Shown: positions 35,745-45,437 of the stretch, piece after piece | Layout of the letters: every line of letters begins with the position of its first letter | How positions within the stretch are numbered: the first letter of the stretch is position 1 | Source of the DNA: an uncultured Bacteroidales bacterium | GTDB taxonomy: Bacteria > Bacteroidota > Bacteroidia > Bacteroidales > UBA3663 | Length of the DNA stretch: 64,000 nucleotides | Assembly: GCA_905235375.1 (NCBI GenBank) | Contig: CAJOLH010000010.1 | Coordinates: 1-64,000 of the forward strand | Direction of reading: 5' to 3' | Notes under the pieces: generated by a model | The model's database searches: none | What the model was told of the DNA's origin: nothing | Seen by the model: the letters and a program-made list of their open reading frames with translations, nothing else | Made by a program: the position numbers and the translations under genes

Positions 35745-38700
35745 ATGAAGAAATCATTACTGACTTTAGTAATGGCGCTCTTTACGAGCGTGATGCTCAT
35801 GGCACAGGTTACCACTTCGGCCCTGTCGGGTATCATTACCGACGACCTTGGCCCCGTGGTTGGTGTGACTGTGCAGGCTATCCATGTTCCTTCAGGTACC
35901 CGTTATGGTACGATTACCAACGACAAGGGTGCATACGCCATCCGTGGTATGCGTGTAGGCGGCCCTTATCAGGTGATCATCTCCTATGTGGGTGCGAAGA
36001 CGCAGAAGTTCGAGGACATTCAGCTCGAACTTGGTGAGACCTTCAACCTTAACACCAAGCTTTCGGAGGATACCGACCTCTTGGATGAAGTTGTCGTAGT
36101 TGGCACTGGTTCGAAGTTCTCCTCCGAAAAGACAGGTGCTTCAACGAACATCAAGGCTTCGCAGATGACGTCAATGCCTACGGTGAGCCGCAGCATTACA
36201 GAGTTTACCCGTTTGTCTCCTTATGGCGGCGATGGTATGACCTTTGGCGGTTCGGATAGCCGTACGGCTAACTTCACCATCGACGGTGCCAACTTCAACA
36301 ACAATTTCGGTCTGTCGGGCAACCTTCCTGGTGGTGGCAACCCCGTGTCGATTGATGCTATTGAAGAGATGCAGGTTGTGATTTCGCCTTACGACCTTTC
36401 TCAGACCGGATTTGTAGGTGGTGGCGTCAACGCTGTAACCAAATCGGGTACCAATACCTTCAAGGGTACAGCCTACGTATATCATCGTAATGAGAACATG
36501 CGAGGCGATGCTGTAGAGCGCGAGCAGATCAACTCGGCACGCGAGAAGGACCAGCAGACTACCTACGGTTTTACGCTCGGTGGCCCTATCCTCAAGGATA
36601 AGCTGTTCTTCTTCACTAACTTTGAAATGGTCAACACCCCAACCATCGCCAACCGTTGGCGTGCTTCGCGTGTCAATCCCAGCCAAGCTGTACCTGGTCA
36701 GATGAATCTTGGTGAGCCAGAGGCCGACAACTACATCTCCCGCACTTCCGATTTCGACCTCCAGCAGGTTGCAAGTTACGTGTCGAAGCGATATGGTTAT
36801 GACACCGGTTCTTTCTCGAGCTTCCCCGCTGATGAGTCGAACAAAAAGTTCCTGATTCGCTTGGACTGGAACATCAACAGCAATCATCATCTGGCTGTTC
36901 GCTATAACTATACCAAGAACCGTATCTGGAATGCACCGAATGCCTCTTCGATGGATGGCGGCACACGTGCTTCCGGTGCTCGTACCTCGCAGTATGCCAT
37001 GTCGTACGCCAACTCGATGTATGCTATGGACAACATCGTGCATACTGGCTCACTCGAGTTGAACAGCCGTTTCACAGACAACCTTTCCAACCGCTTCATT
37101 GCCACCTTCTCGAAATTGGATGACGTGCGCGACAGCAATTCGAGTCAGTTCCCATTTATCGACATCCTGGACGGTGAAGGACAGAACTATATCGCACTTG
37201 GCTATGAACTGTTCACATGGAACAATGCTGTACATAACACCATTGCCAACATCAAGGACGATGTGACCTTCTACTTTGGCAAGCATAAGTTTACGGCAGG
37301 TCTATTCTATGAATATCAGATGGCCGACAACATGTATATGCGCAATGGTACAGGCTACTATCGTTATTCGTCGCTGAAAGACTTCCTTTCGGAGGCTGCT
37401 CCTGAGATCGTCTGCCTCACCTACGGCTACGATGGTGAGCAAGAGCCTGCTGCACGTGTCACGTTCAACAAGGCTGGTGTCTATTTGCAGGATGAGTGGA
37501 GCATTAATCCCAATTTCAAGCTCAACTACGGACTTCGTGTCGATGGTCTTTTCTTCGATAATGGAGACCTCATGCGTAACCAGGCACTCTATGATGTAGA
37601 TTATAATGGTACGCACGTAGATACAGGCAAGTGGCCCGACGCCAGCGTCACTGTATGTCCTCGTGTAGGCTTCTCGTGGGATGTCTTTGGTGACAAGTCG
37701 CTCAAGCTTCGTGGCGGTTCCGGTTTCTTCCAGGGTCGTTTGCCACTCGTATTCTTCACCAATATGCCCACCAACTCGGGTATGGTGCAGTACAATGCCC
37801 AGCTGAATGCAAGGTCGGCTGATATGTCACAGTTCGCCGGTGGTCTGGTAACCGATGGTGAAGGCAATGCTACCATCGCTGCTCTCTACAACAAGATCAC
37901 TGGCATGGGCTATCCTACCACTATCTCGCCATCAGACGGCACCCTCTCGTCGGGCATGTGCGCAGTTGATCCTGACTTCAAGCTGCCACTCGTCTGGAAG
38001 ACTTCTCTTGCAGTTGATTATGCTTTCCCGACTTCCTTCCCACTCTCTATTAGCGCAGAAGGCATCTTCACCAAGAATCTTTATGAGACCACACTCTCCG
38101 ACTGGAGCGTACCTTCGGTCAACGGCTTTGCCCGCTTCAATGGTGCTGATGCTCGACCAATCTTCCCCGAGGGCTTCCAGCAGGGCAAGTCGCTCTATAT
38201 GCTTGAGAACACCAGCAAGGGTTATGGCTTCACCGGCAGCTTCACCATCAATGCTGATCCTACCAAGAACATCTCGTTGATGGCTGCCTACACCTACACC
38301 ATCAAGAAGGAGATTACCAGCCTCCCTGGCTCAAATGCATCTTCGGTACTCAACTACGTATCTACCGTACAGGGTCCGAACGCTATGCTTCTCCACAATG
38401 GCGCCAACGTACGTCCTCATCGCTTCATTGCCAATGCAACGATTCATGATGGACATGGCAACCACTATAGCTTCATCTATGAGACCATCAAGGGCACAGC
38501 TGCCTATTCTTACGAGATGGTGAACGACATGAATGGCGATGGCTTCAACTATGATGCCCTCTACATTCCTACCGACGAGGAGGTTGCCAGCGGCCAGTTC
38601 CGTTTCGTCAGTGATTACGACCGTGACAGCTTCATGGCGTTCGTTCACAACAATGACTATCTGAAGAAGCATCAGGGAGAGTATGCCGAACCTTACAGCG

Positions 38701-39038
38701 TTTACAATCCCTGGCGTCACACCATTGACTTCAGCTACAAGCATGACTTCAATTTCAAGGTAGCCAAGACAAAGCATTGCATCCAGCTGAGTGCAGATAT
38801 CAAGAACCTGATGAACCTCTTCAGCAGCTCCTGGGGTCTGACCAAGTATGGCAATCCTGAAATCACTGGTAGCAGCAACGATCTCCGTGTCCTGAAGTAT
38901 GAGGGTGTTGATGCCGAGGGCTATCCCACCTTCTCGACTCCTATTCTCATCGATGGCGATACAAAAATCTTCCAGCCGAACAAGACCCTTGGACAGTGCT
39001 GGTACATGTCTGTCGGTGTTAAGTACATTTTCAACTAA
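35745..39038 (+). CDS. Oar-like TonB-dependent outer membrane receptor
   Basis: This 1097-residue outer membrane protein starts at ATG 35745 with signal peptide MKKSLLTLVMALFTSVMLMA; an upstream ATG at 35697 would add 16 residues before it. A carboxypeptidase-regulatory-like domain follows (about 25-110, SGIITDDLGPVVGVTVQA). The plug contains DEVVVVGTGSKFSSEKTGAS. The barrel ends in an aromatic strand (MSVGVKYIFN). The sequence GGDGMTFGGSDSRTANFTIDG is typical of Oar-type receptors, which differ from SusC. The substrate is unknown. A BACON lipoprotein follows after 25 bp, a likely surface partner. Confidence 0.87.
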   Translation: MKKSLLTLVMALFTSVMLMAQVTTSALSGIITDDLGPVVGVTVQAIHVPSGTRYGTITNDKGAYAIRGMRVGGPYQVIISYVGAKTQKFEDIQLELGETFNLNTKLSEDTDLLDEVVVVGTGSKFSSEKTGASTNIKASQMTSMPTVSRSITEFTRLSPYGGDGMTFGGSDSRTANFTIDGANFNNNFGLSGNLPGGGNPVSIDAIEEMQVVISPYDLSQTGFVGGGVNAVTKSGTNTFKGTAYVYHRNENMRGDAVEREQINSAREKDQQTTYGFTLGGPILKDKLFFFTNFEMVNTPTIANRWRASRVNPSQAVPGQMNLGEPEADNYISRTSDFDLQQVASYVSKRYGYDTGSFSSFPADESNKKFLIRLDWNINSNHHLAVRYNYTKNRIWNAPNASSMDGGTRASGARTSQYAMSYANSMYAMDNIVHTGSLELNSRFTDNLSNRFIATFSKLDDVRDSNSSQFPFIDILDGEGQNYIALGYELFTWNNAVHNTIANIKDDVTFYFGKHKFTAGLFYEYQMADNMYMRNGTGYYRYSSLKDFLSEAAPEIVCLTYGYDGEQEPAARVTFNKAGVYLQDEWSINPNFKLNYGLRVDGLFFDNGDLMRNQALYDVDYNGTHVDTGKWPDASVTVCPRVGFSWDVFGDKSLKLRGGSGFFQGRLPLVFFTNMPTNSGMVQYNAQLNARSADMSQFAGGLVTDGEGNATIAALYNKITGMGYPTTISPSDGTLSSGMCAVDPDFKLPLVWKTSLAVDYAFPTSFPLSISAEGIFTKNLYETTLSDWSVPSVNGFARFNGADARPIFPEGFQQGKSLYMLENTSKGYGFTGSFTINADPTKNISLMAAYTYTIKKEITSLPGSNASSVLNYVSTVQGPNAMLLHNGANVRPHRFIANATIHDGHGNHYSFIYETIKGTAAYSYEMVNDMNGDGFNYDALYIPTDEEVASGQFRFVSDYDRDSFMAFVHNNDYLKKHQGEYAEPYSVYNPWRHTIDFSYKHDFNFKVAKTKHCIQLSADIKNLMNLFSSSWGLTKYGNPEITGSSNDLRVLKYEGVDAEGYPTFSTPILIDGDTKIFQPNKTLGQCWYMSVGVKYIFN

Positions 39039-39063
39039 TTACGGCTAAAAGACAATAATTATT

Positions 39064-40575
39064 ATGAAGAAGTATTTCATGATGGCCCTTGCCGCCATCT
39101 CTGCAATGACTATTACCGTTAGCTGTGATAGTGATTATGAGCCTTCTGGCTTCTATTCTGAAGTTAACGTTTCGAACTCCTATGTGTCGCTGAGCACATC
39201 GGGTGGAACAGCTTCCACCGAGGTCTTTGCCGAAAATGCCTGGGAGATCCAGGGCGTTCCTTCTTGGCTCACCGTATCCCCTGTTTCAGGCAACGCCGGA
39301 CAGACTACTGTGAACTTCTCGGCTGAATCGACTATTGATGGCCGTAGTGCTACCCTCAAGCTCGTCAGCGGCGACAAGACCCAGTACATCAACGTGATCC
39401 AGGGCCTCTCCACGATCTCTGACGCCACTTGTGCCGAGATTATTGCCGGTCCCGACAGCAAGACCTATCGTGCGAAGGGTGTCTGCACCGCTATTGCCAA
39501 TACTGATTATGGTAATTGGTATCTCAGAGACGATACGGGAGAAATTTATATCTATGGCACACTCGATTCGAGCGGTAAGGAGAGGAACTTCCTCAGCCTT
39601 GACATCGAAGTCGGTGACGAGGTTACAGTTGAAGGACCCAAGACCACTTATAATGGCACTGTCGAACTGGTCAATGTAACTGTTGTCAAGATCAGCAAGT
39701 CGCTCATCAAGGTTGATTCGCTCTCTACATCAGTCTTCCCCATTGAGGGTGGCGAAATTGTCGCTTACCTGACTAACAAGGGTAACAACGTGAGCGTGAA
39801 CATTCCCGAGAATGCCAAGTCTTGGCTTTCGATCAGCAATATCCAGACTCAGTATGGTTGTGAGATCACTTTCTTGGCTCAGCCTAACCCAGGTGGTGAC
39901 CGTTCGACCACTGTTGTTTTCGAAACTCAGGACAATAGTGCCAGGATCTATTCGAGCGAGGTTACCTTCACCCAGAAGGGCGCTATCCTTGAGGTGTCGG
40001 TGGCTGACTTCAATGCAGCTCCCTTGGGTGACACCCAGTATCGCATCACTGGTGTCATTTCGAGCATCAATAATGCTTCGCGTGGTCGATTCTATGTGAA
40101 GGACTGGTCGGGTGAGACCTACATCTACAACCTTGCCGACTTTGAGGCTACGGGTGCCAAGGTGGGCGACATTGTCACCCTCGTGGGCAAGCGTGACCAG
40201 TACGGCGAGACCATCGAGATGACGTCTGCTACCCTTGAGAAGGTGGTTCCTGTTACCCCAGTGACTATCGAAGAGTTCCTCGCCAAGGAGGACAATGCAG
40301 AGGTCTATTACATGGTAACGGGCACCCTCACAGAGATTGCCAATCCAACCTACGGCAACGTATATATCAGCGATGGCACCAACAGCCTTTACGTCTATGG
40401 ATGCTATCCCGGATATGGAGCTACGGGCGACGATCGAAAGAACTGCCTTGAGAACTTGGGTATTGAAGTGGGCGATGAGCTGACCGTCATCGGCGTGAAG
40501 AGCACCTACAAGGATGTTCCTCAGGTACAGAATGGCATCTACTTCTCGCACACCAAGGCTGGTGCAGGCGAATAA
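39064..40575 (+). CDS. BACON-domain surface lipoprotein with OB-like repeats
   Basis: The lipobox TITVSC with Cys21 marks a lipoprotein. Residues 35-115 are a BACON domain (WEIQGVPSWLTVSPVSGNAG, then VIQG). Then come three similar OB-fold-like segments: YRAKGVCTAIANTDYGNWYL, YRITGVISSINNASRGRFYV and YMVTGTLTEIANPTYGNVYI, each followed by a GDEVTV- or GDIVTL-type strand. A second BACON-like region lies between the first two. It probably works at the cell surface with the receptor upstream. Ligand unknown. Confidence 0.8.
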   Translation: MKKYFMMALAAISAMTITVSCDSDYEPSGFYSEVNVSNSYVSLSTSGGTASTEVFAENAWEIQGVPSWLTVSPVSGNAGQTTVNFSAESTIDGRSATLKLVSGDKTQYINVIQGLSTISDATCAEIIAGPDSKTYRAKGVCTAIANTDYGNWYLRDDTGEIYIYGTLDSSGKERNFLSLDIEVGDEVTVEGPKTTYNGTVELVNVTVVKISKSLIKVDSLSTSVFPIEGGEIVAYLTNKGNNVSVNIPENAKSWLSISNIQTQYGCEITFLAQPNPGGDRSTTVVFETQDNSARIYSSEVTFTQKGAILEVSVADFNAAPLGDTQYRITGVISSINNASRGRFYVKDWSGETYIYNLADFEATGAKVGDIVTLVGKRDQYGETIEMTSATLEKVVPVTPVTIEEFLAKEDNAEVYYMVTGTLTEIANPTYGNVYISDGTNSLYVYGCYPGYGATGDDRKNCLENLGIEVGDELTVIGVKSTYKDVPQVQNGIYFSHTKAGAGE

Positions 40576-40598
40576 AGGAAACTGATACAAATATTCGG

Positions 40599-40634
40599 GC
40601 CATCCGGGAATTTTCTCGGGTGGCTTTCTTTTTT
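40599..40634 (+). terminator. Terminator after the BACON lipoprotein gene
   Basis: GCCATCCGGG and CTCGGGTGGC (40599-40624) pair with a G-U wobble, followed by a T-rich run to 40634. Confidence 0.65.
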
Positions 40635-40644
40635 GGCCTAATAA

Positions 40645-40676
40645 TTTGGTAATGTCGGTAAAATGCCGTATCTTTG
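40645..40676 (+). promoter_or_regulatory. Promoter of the NPP phosphodiesterase
   Basis: TTTG (40645-40648) and TATCTTTG (40669-40676) are 20 nt apart. The -7 element is 29 nt before the ATG at 40706. Confidence 0.75.
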
Positions 40677-40705
40677 CACCTGAAAAAACACTTATAAATG
40701 CTCCT

Positions 40706-41944
40706 ATGAAAAAGACAATCTTCCTCGTTGTTATGTTTTTGTTGTTGGCTTATGCATCCGTCTGCGGACAAGGCAAGACACAACTGCCCAAGGGCGACCG
40801 CTACTTGGTGGTGGTCAGCATGGACGGATTCCGATGGGATTACAACCTGATGTACGAGACTCCGTTCCTCGACAGTCTGGCTCAGGCTGGAGTGGATGCA
40901 CGTATGCGTCCGTCGTATCCGAGCAAGACTTTCCCCAATCATTATACCATTGCCACAGGCCTCGTTCCCGATCATCATGGCATCATTGCCAACAAGTTCA
41001 CCCAACGCAAGAGCGGAAGACGTTTCAGCCTGAGCAATCCTGAGACGAAGTTCGACGGAAGTTTTTATGGAGGCGAGCCAATCTGGGTTACGGTGCAGAA
41101 GAACGGTCTCAATGCCGGCATCGTCTATTGGCCGGGGTCGGAAGTCGAGATACAGGGCATTCGCCCCTACGTCTATCACAAATATGACGAAAACCTTCTG
41201 CCTTTCGACCAGCGCATCGTCGAAGTAAAGCGTCTGCTTACGTTGCCCGAGGCAGTGCGCCCGCACCTCGTGATGGTTTATTTCAGCGAACCCGATGCCA
41301 CTGGACATGACAAGGGGCCATACGCGCCTCAGACGCGCAAGGCTGTGAAGACGATGGACAAGATGATGCGTGAGCTATACGGTGTGCTTCAGGCATTGCC
41401 CATCTTCGAAAAGATTGACTTGATTGTCACCAGTGACCACGGCATGACACGCACATCGCCCGAGCGACTGATTCGCTTGTCGGACTATGTGAAGCCCGAA
41501 TGGATTCATCATGTAGATTATTCGGTTCCCAGTTGGCTTGATGCCAATAAGATTGAAGCCAATGGTGTCGTGCTGGATTATACCGACAGCATCATTGATG
41601 CGCTGAAGGACGTGCCTCACTTGCATGCCTGGCGTCGTTCGGACGTGCCCAGCTACCTGCAATTTGGCAGCAACGAGAACATCGGCGATGTCGTGCTCAA
41701 CACTGATTTGGGATGGGTGGTCGGCGAGAAATACGAGGAGACAACGGGTACGCATGGTTACGACCCGTTCTTCCCCGATATGCACGTCAATTTCCGTGCC
41801 ATCGGACCCGATTTCAAGACAGGATATGTGAAGGAGGACATCTTCCAGAACATCAATGTCTATTCCTTGATGTGCCATCTGCTTGGGCTTACGCCTGCAC
41901 CTAACGATGGCTGTCTGGAGGCGGTCAGCGATATGCTGAAATAA
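40706..41944 (+). CDS. Secreted nucleotide pyrophosphatase/phosphodiesterase (NPP, alkaline phosphatase superfamily)
   Basis: From ATG 40706 the protein is 412 residues with signal peptide MKKTIFLVVMFLLLAYASVC. NPP enzymes split phosphodiester or pyrophosphate bonds using two zinc ions. The first metal aspartate is in VVSMDGFRWDY, the nucleophile is T75 in SKTFPNHYTIATG, and further ligands are in EPDATGHDKGP, TSDHGM and TGTHGYDP. The upstream ATG at 40646 lies before the promoter's -7 element and cannot be the start. Substrate is uncertain. Confidence 0.87.
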   Translation: MKKTIFLVVMFLLLAYASVCGQGKTQLPKGDRYLVVVSMDGFRWDYNLMYETPFLDSLAQAGVDARMRPSYPSKTFPNHYTIATGLVPDHHGIIANKFTQRKSGRRFSLSNPETKFDGSFYGGEPIWVTVQKNGLNAGIVYWPGSEVEIQGIRPYVYHKYDENLLPFDQRIVEVKRLLTLPEAVRPHLVMVYFSEPDATGHDKGPYAPQTRKAVKTMDKMMRELYGVLQALPIFEKIDLIVTSDHGMTRTSPERLIRLSDYVKPEWIHHVDYSVPSWLDANKIEANGVVLDYTDSIIDALKDVPHLHAWRRSDVPSYLQFGSNENIGDVVLNTDLGWVVGEKYEETTGTHGYDPFFPDMHVNFRAIGPDFKTGYVKEDIFQNINVYSLMCHLLGLTPAPNDGCLEAVSDMLK

Positions 41945-41995
41945 TCTTTCGACCCGTTCGAACCTTTCAATCTCCTCCTGACCTTTCGAACCATT

Positions 41996-42673
41996 TCAGT
42001 TTGCCCACAGCCCCGTCTCCCATGGCCAGACCATAACGAAGACGGCAGCCCAATGGCAAAGGGTGCCCAGGATGACGAAGATGTGCCAGATGCCGTGATA
42101 ATAGCGGTGGGTCTGATCGTTGACAAAAAAGTAGATGCCGAAGGTGTAGATTATGCCTTCGGTTATTATTAATAATAAGGTGAGAGTTGTGAGCGAACGA
42201 CGTACGGGTTCGATAAAGAAGAGGATCGACCAACCGAGAATGAGATAGAGGATGATGGAGAGGCGGGGAAATTGCATCCACCAGAAGATCTTGTAGAATA
42301 TGCCGAGGATGGCCAGGAACCAGATGATGCCGAAGCTGACCCAACCTTCGACCAGCATATTGTCCTCGACGAGCTGCATACAGATGGGCGTGTAGCTCGA
42401 TGCGATAAGAATATAGATGGAGATGTGGTCGAGTTTGCGCAGGATGAGTTTGCCTTTGGTCCCCGGCTTCCAGAAATGATAGGTGACCGAGGCGAGGTAC
42501 ATCAACAGCATACCTACGGTGAAAAAGGTTACGCCAAGGGCATTCTGCCAGTTCTTGGAATAACCAAACCATAGCAACACCCACGAAATGGCGAGCATCA
42601 TGAGAAGACCCACCAAATGCGTGACAGCGCTGAACCGTTCGGCAGACGCAAAGGTTTTCCGGGCACCGTCCAT
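41996..42673 (-). CDS. Hemolysin III/PAQR family membrane protein
   Basis: A 225-residue integral membrane protein with about seven hydrophobic helices. Family signatures are SVTYHFW near residue 62, LDHISIYILIASSYTP near residue 82 and GIWHIFVILGTLCHW near the C-terminus, giving the conserved histidines of a metal site. Some homologues are hemolytic when overexpressed; the natural role is unclear. It overlaps the threonine synthase stop by one base (TAATG), so it is probably translated with the threonine operon. Confidence 0.85.
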   Translation of the reverse strand: MDGARKTFASAERFSAVTHLVGLLMMLAISWVLLWFGYSKNWQNALGVTFFTVGMLLMYLASVTYHFWKPGTKGKLILRKLDHISIYILIASSYTPICMQLVEDNMLVEGWVSFGIIWFLAILGIFYKIFWWMQFPRLSIILYLILGWSILFFIEPVRRSLTTLTLLLIITEGIIYTFGIYFFVNDQTHRYYHGIWHIFVILGTLCHWAAVFVMVWPWETGLWAN

Positions 42674-44025
42674 TATAGGTTTTTCAGAAGGAAGTCTTTG
42701 AAGTCGATGAATTTGTCAGTCATCGGCAGGGATTTCTTCGTGCCGGACATGAACTTCTGGAGAGTGGCAGGAATCTGCACTTCCTGGCCGATGATTGCCT
42801 CGACGGAGTCCTTGAACTTGGCGGGATGGGCAGTCTCAAGGAAGATGCCCACCTCACCGGGCATGAGGCCGTCGGTCAATGCCTGATATCCGCATGCTCC
42901 ATGCGGGTCGCAGACGTAACCGTCTTCGTGGAGCGCCTTGAGCATGGCTGCACGGATCTGTTCGTCGGTGTAGGTAGCTCCACTGATTTCGCGGGTGATG
43001 GCATGAAAAGCCTCTTCGGGAGAGACCTTGGTCGTCTTCCGCTGCCCTTCGCCATAGAGGTTGATGATACGGGCGAAGTTCGAAGGATCGCCCACATCCA
43101 TTGCATTGGCGAGTGTGGCTTGTGTGGCGTGCGGATTGTAGTGCCCAGTCTGAAGATATTGGAAGAAGATGTCGTTGGCGTTGTTCGAAGCGATGAAGCG
43201 CTTGACGGGCAGTCCCATCTTTGCACCGAAGATGCCGGCACAGATGTTGCCGAAGTTGCCCGAAGGGACGCAAATGACCATATTCCTCGCAGCTTCGGGA
43301 TTGGTCTTCTTGAGCTGGGCGTAGGCGTGGAAGTAATAGAATGCCTGTGGCAGGAAACGAGCCACGTTGATTGAGTTGGCTGAGGTCAGGAAGAACTTGT
43401 CGTTGAGTTCCTGATCCATGAACGCCTCTTTGACGAGTCGCTGGCAGTCGTCGAACACTCCCTCCACCTCCAGTGCCGTGATGTTCTGACCGAGTGTGGT
43501 GAACTGTTTCTCTTGGATGAGACTCACCTTATCCTTTGGATAGAGAACGATGACATCGATGCCAGGCACCCTCAGGAACCCGTTGGCTACAGCCGAACCC
43601 GTATCGCCTGAGGTGGCCACGAGCACGTGGACGTTGCCCTTGTTCGAAGGGTGGCGCTTGACGAAATAGGAGAGGAGGCGCGCCATGAAACGTGCGCCTA
43701 CGTCCTTGAAGGCACACGTCGGGCCATGATAAAGTTCCAGACTGTAGATGCGGTCGTTCACCTTGACAAGCGGAATCTCAAACTGCAACGTATCGTAAAC
43801 AATGGCCTTGAGGTCATCGGCAGGGATGTCTTCGCCAAAGAAGGCCTGTGCCACTTCGGTAGCTATCTCCTGCAACGAGAGGCATTCGATATGGTCGAAG
43901 AACGATGGGGGAAGCGGGTTGATGCGCTCGGGCATATAGAGGCCCTTGTCGGGAGCCAGACCTTTGATGACGGCCTCGCTGAGGGTTGCTTCGGGGGCTT
44001 GTCGGTTGGTGCTGTAGTATTTCAT
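42673..44025 (-). CDS. thrC: Threonine synthase
   Basis: This PLP enzyme turns O-phosphohomoserine into threonine. The 450-residue protein begins MKYYSTNRQAPEATLSEAV and shows the PLP-lysine region GPTCAFKDVGARFMARLL and ATSGDTGSAVANGFL. CVPSGNFGNICAG is the phosphate-loop segment. It follows the phosphoglycerate-mutase-like gene by 30 bp and precedes the hemolysin III gene on the same strand. Confidence 0.93.
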   Translation of the reverse strand: MKYYSTNRQAPEATLSEAVIKGLAPDKGLYMPERINPLPPSFFDHIECLSLQEIATEVAQAFFGEDIPADDLKAIVYDTLQFEIPLVKVNDRIYSLELYHGPTCAFKDVGARFMARLLSYFVKRHPSNKGNVHVLVATSGDTGSAVANGFLRVPGIDVIVLYPKDKVSLIQEKQFTTLGQNITALEVEGVFDDCQRLVKEAFMDQELNDKFFLTSANSINVARFLPQAFYYFHAYAQLKKTNPEAARNMVICVPSGNFGNICAGIFGAKMGLPVKRFIASNNANDIFFQYLQTGHYNPHATQATLANAMDVGDPSNFARIINLYGEGQRKTTKVSPEEAFHAITREISGATYTDEQIRAAMLKALHEDGYVCDPHGACGYQALTDGLMPGEVGIFLETAHPAKFKDSVEAIIGQEVQIPATLQKFMSGTKKSLPMTDKFIDFKDFLLKNL

Positions 44026-44055
44026 TTTTGGGGGATGGGGCTAATGGAGAGGGGA

Positions 44056-45399
44056 TTATTTGACTATGCGCTTTGAGGAAGGGGCGAGAAGTGTTTCGCC
44101 CAGGAAGAGGCGGATGAAATCGTCATTCTTCAGCAGACCAAGGGCACCTTTGGTGGCAGCGTCCTCGTCGTAGGTCATTACATCGTCGGCAAAGATACCC
44201 ACGGGGTCGCCGGGTAAGCTTGGCTTCGATTGCCAGATGACGAATGGCACGGGCGACATCGTGTGGGTGCGGTATCTGATGGGCGTGGGATGGTCGGGGA
44301 GGAAGGCGATGCGAACGGGCTCGTCCCACTTTTCAACTTCCTTCAGGATGCGGCTGACGATGCGACTGTCGATATCTTCCACGCAGGATTTCTTGAGCTC
44401 TGCGTCACCATCATGACCGGCTTCGTCGGTGGCTTCGATGTGTAGGAAGACGAAATCCTTCCGTTTGAGCTGCTCGATGGCAGCATCGGCCTTGCCTTCG
44501 TAGTTGGTGTCCCACAATCCGGTGGCGCCAGGCACTACCACCTTGTCGAGGCCGCAATAGACACCGATGCCGAAGATAAGGTCCACGGCAGAGATGACGG
44601 CTCCCGTATGCACACGTGTGGGGAAAAGGCTTGTGAGAGTCTGCATCTGCGGACGATAGCCGAGGCTCCAGGGCCAGATGCTGTTGGCAGGATCCTTGCC
44701 TTCGGCCATACGCTTGAGGTTAATGGGGTGGTTGGCGAGAATATCCTGGCTCCATAGGATGAGCTGGCGCAGCAGGTCGGCTGTCTCTTTGGGCGAAAGA
44801 TTGGTGATGGGTTCTGAGATGCGGAAGGTGTCATATTCGTTTTTCGGCAGCTCAGGTTTCCAAGGTTTGCCGAGACGGTCGTGTGGGGGTGTGCAGTTGA
44901 CGTGCTTGTTGCCACCCTTGATCTTCAGAAGATGACGGTAGGAAACGCCAGTGAAGAACCTGATGCAGCTGGAATCCACTACACGTCCGCTGTCGAGTGT
45001 GAACGATGGAAGTTGCTGGTTGAGCGATTTGATCAGTTGGTCTGCTTCTTGGGTAGAGATGTTGCCTGCCGAGTGATTCTTGATGATGTCGCCATCGAGA
45101 CAGATGACGTTGACACGCATCGCTACCTCGTCATTCTCAATAGGAACCTGCATAGAGGCCGCTTCAAGCGAACCACGGCCTTCGAAAACCTTCGAGATGT
45201 CGTAACCTAACAGTCCTAAGTGAGCAATTTCCGAACCGGGAGGAAACCCTTCGGGGACGGTGACGAGCCGGCCATTGACACCCTCGCGAGCCAAGCGGTC
45301 GATGCTGGGCTTGCGGGCAGCCTGCAGTGGCGTCTTGCCGCCAAGCAGTTCGACGGGCTCGTCAGCAGCTCCGTCTGCCAAAATAATGAGATACTTCAT
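44056..45399 (-). CDS. ApgM-like phosphoglycerate mutase family protein, probable homoserine kinase
   Basis: By sequence this belongs to the cofactor-independent phosphoglycerate mutase (ApgM) branch of the alkaline phosphatase superfamily: ILADGAADEPVELLGGKTPL, PPGSEIAHLGLLGYD with the serine nucleophile, and HIEATDEAGHDGD. It lies between thrA and thrC, where a homoserine kinase is needed and no GHMP-type thrB is seen. I recall that such genes were proposed, and in Bacteroides supported by fitness data, to be homoserine kinases. A glycolytic role is less likely in this setting. Spacing is 38 bp after thrA and 30 bp before thrC. Confidence 0.8.
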   Translation of the reverse strand: MKYLIILADGAADEPVELLGGKTPLQAARKPSIDRLAREGVNGRLVTVPEGFPPGSEIAHLGLLGYDISKVFEGRGSLEAASMQVPIENDEVAMRVNVICLDGDIIKNHSAGNISTQEADQLIKSLNQQLPSFTLDSGRVVDSSCIRFFTGVSYRHLLKIKGGNKHVNCTPPHDRLGKPWKPELPKNEYDTFRISEPITNLSPKETADLLRQLILWSQDILANHPINLKRMAEGKDPANSIWPWSLGYRPQMQTLTSLFPTRVHTGAVISAVDLIFGIGVYCGLDKVVVPGATGLWDTNYEGKADAAIEQLKRKDFVFLHIEATDEAGHDGDAELKKSCVEDIDSRIVSRILKEVEKWDEPVRIAFLPDHPTPIRYRTHTMSPVPFVIWQSKPSLPGDPVGIFADDVMTYDEDAATKGALGLLKNDDFIRLFLGETLLAPSSKRIVK

Positions 45400-45437
45400 A
45401 ACAATATACCTTAAATAATAAATTCCCCGGGCACGGA

